Shown here piece after piece: positions 6,674 through 7,641 of a stretch of DNA of 7,641 nt (position 1 is the stretch's first letter; each line of letters opens with the position of its first letter). Source of the DNA: an uncultured Bacilli bacterium. GTDB lineage: Bacteria > Bacillota_I > Bacilli_A > RF39 > UBA660. Under the pieces are notes generated by a model that was not told the DNA's origin, ran no database searches, and worked only from the letters and a program-made list of their open reading frames with translations. Both the position numbers and the translations under genes were made by a program. The stretch is taken from contig CANRHY010000044.1 of the NCBI GenBank assembly GCA_947630515.1, positions 1 to 7,641 on the forward strand, read 5' to 3'.

Positions 6674-7537
6674 ATGGACATAGAAAAAATAGGAAAATTT
6701 ATTGCTGAGTGCAGGAAAAAGAAAAATATTACACAACAAGAATTAGCAGAAAAATTAGGAGTATCAGACCGTACTATTGGAAATTGGGAAAATGGAAGAA
6801 ATATGCCTGACTTATCACTATTTAAACCTTTATGCAATGAATTAGATATCACACTAAACGACTTAATGAGTGGAGAAAAAGTTAAAGAAAAAGAATATAA
6901 AGAAAAATTCGAAGAAAACATTGTAAAAACTATAGATTACTCTAATACAAAAGTAAAACGAATTAAAAAAGCTTATCTATTTGCTATAACTTTTATTGGA
7001 CTAATATTACTAACATTATTAATACTATTTATAATTGATATAACAAAAATGAGAAATAATGAACCAGTATTATTTAGCACCTGGGGATTTAAATATGCCC
7101 CTCCAATTAATTTAGATGATGTTAATATTGAAAATACTATTAAAGAATATTTAATAAAAGAAGATGAAAAAAATAATTATCATGAATTTGAAAAATCCTT
7201 TGTTGCAATGAGAACTTATCTCATAAACGAAGAATCAAAAGAAAAATATTATGTTTATACTTGGGTTTTACAAGAAAAATATTATTTAGAAAATGAACAA
7301 ATAATTAAAGATACAGCTTCCTCTATTCCATATAAATTTGAATTAGTAAAAGAAGATAATAACTTCATAGTAAAAGATTATGATATTCCAAGAGATGGGA
7401 GTTATTATGCTAAAGATATGAAGCACATATTTCCTAATAGTGTACTAAAAGATATGGAAAGTATCCATACTGATGGAACAATAGAAAGATTATCTTTAGA
7501 AATAGAAAGTGAAGTTAATTTATACTTTCATAAATAA
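6674..7537 (+). CDS. Membrane-bound XRE-family HTH protein with extracytoplasmic domain
   Basis: This 287-residue protein (from the ATG at 6674) has three parts. Residues about 5-60 are an XRE/Cro-type DNA-binding domain: RKKKNITQQELAEKLGV, then the recognition helix SDRTIGNWENGRNMP, then PLCNELDITLNDLMSG. A charged Lys/Glu linker (68-99) precedes one membrane segment (about 100-123). The rest (124-287) should lie outside the cell. It begins EPVLFSTWGFKYAPP and holds VAMRTYLINEESKEKYYVYTW, SSIPYKFELV and DYDIPRDGSYYAKDM. I recall similar C-terminal domains in clostridial proteins of unknown function, but cannot check. The architecture suggests a one-component sensor-regulator in which an outside signal alters DNA binding; the signal and target genes are unknown. 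It follows the copper unit by 76 bases, has its own ribosome site and an inverted repeat upstream, and ends at a strong terminator. It may be expressed both alone and by read-through. Confidence 0.87.
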   Translation: MDIEKIGKFIAECRKKKNITQQELAEKLGVSDRTIGNWENGRNMPDLSLFKPLCNELDITLNDLMSGEKVKEKEYKEKFEENIVKTIDYSNTKVKRIKKAYLFAITFIGLILLTLLILFIIDITKMRNNEPVLFSTWGFKYAPPINLDDVNIENTIKEYLIKEDEKNNYHEFEKSFVAMRTYLINEESKEKYYVYTWVLQEKYYLENEQIIKDTASSIPYKFELVKEDNNFIVKDYDIPRDGSYYAKDMKHIFPNSVLKDMESIHTDGTIERLSLEIESEVNLYFHK

Positions 7538-7551
7538 ATACAATTTCTATG

Positions 7552-7584
7552 AGTAAATCTATATAAGATTTGCTTTTTCTTTTT
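7552..7584 (+). terminator. Rho-independent terminator after the HTH gene
   Basis: Arms AGTAAATCT (7552-7560) and AGATTTGCT (7566-7574) pair over 9 base pairs with one T-G wobble around the loop ATATA. The T-rich tail runs from 7574 to 7584 and is broken by one C at 7579. The stem core, including the wobble, matches that of the terminator at 2383-2411. Confidence 0.87.
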
Positions 7585-7612
7585 ATGTTAAGTTATTTAT
7601 TATGTTAAGTTA
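7583..7612 (+). repeat. 13-base direct repeat with 17-base period
   Basis: TTATGTTAAGTTA occurs at 7583-7595 and 7600-7612, separated by four bases (TTTA). The first copy begins in the terminator tail. It could be a binding site for a regulator of a gene starting beyond the window, or a small duplication. The remaining bases (7613-7641) show no recognisable feature. Confidence 0.6.
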
Positions 7613-7641
7613 GTAAAAGAATTCCAAGTAAAATCAAGGAA

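Noticed and set aside
6643..6921. Minus-strand reading frame opposite the HTH gene
   Set aside because: It is antisense to a clear XRE domain and has no ribosome site.
7583..7612. CRISPR array or insertion-sequence end
   Set aside because: There are only two short copies with a 4-base gap, no spacers of CRISPR length and no transposase or terminal inverted repeats.

Overview
The window is AT-rich (roughly 70% or more A+T by eye). It is tightly packed, with all seven genes on the + strand and strong AGGAGG-type ribosome binding sites. Codon use is heavy in AUA, AAA and UUA, and UGA is not used as a sense codon. Together with the gene families present (BceB/YxeA, a clostridial-type CopA, and a helix-turn-helix (HTH) protein with one membrane segment), this suggests a low-GC Bacillota, most likely a member of Clostridia. 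The species cannot be named from the sequence alone.

Region 1 (1-2411) is the end of an antimicrobial-peptide detoxification unit. It holds a BceB-type ABC permease whose first few codons lie before the window, followed 7 bases later by a small YxeA-family exported protein. A rho-independent terminator overlaps the yxeA stop codon. The partner ATPase and any two-component system must lie upstream.

Region 2 (2438-6597) begins with a near-consensus sigma-A promoter and holds four closely spaced genes: a metallo-beta-lactamase-fold hydrolase with a winged-helix-like C-terminus, a copper-type P1B ATPase (CopA), a Qnr-like pentapeptide-repeat protein, and a membrane-anchored cyclophilin-like protein. 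Gaps are 2, 4 and 8 bases, so they very probably form one transcription unit. No copper regulator or separate copper chaperone is visible. Copper export by CopA is well supported. The roles of the other three genes in the same unit are open, and this cluster is the most interesting part of the window.

Region 3 (6598-7584) is a short intergenic stretch with an inverted repeat, then a protein combining a cytoplasmic XRE-type HTH, a single membrane segment and an extracytoplasmic domain of unknown function. It looks like a one-component membrane sensor-regulator. It ends at a terminator whose stem nearly repeats the one after yxeA. The last bases hold a 13-base direct repeat and no gene.

The common theme is envelope and toxic-compound stress: peptide antibiotics, copper, possibly topoisomerase poisons, and a membrane-bound regulator. 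That these units work together is inference from proximity only.
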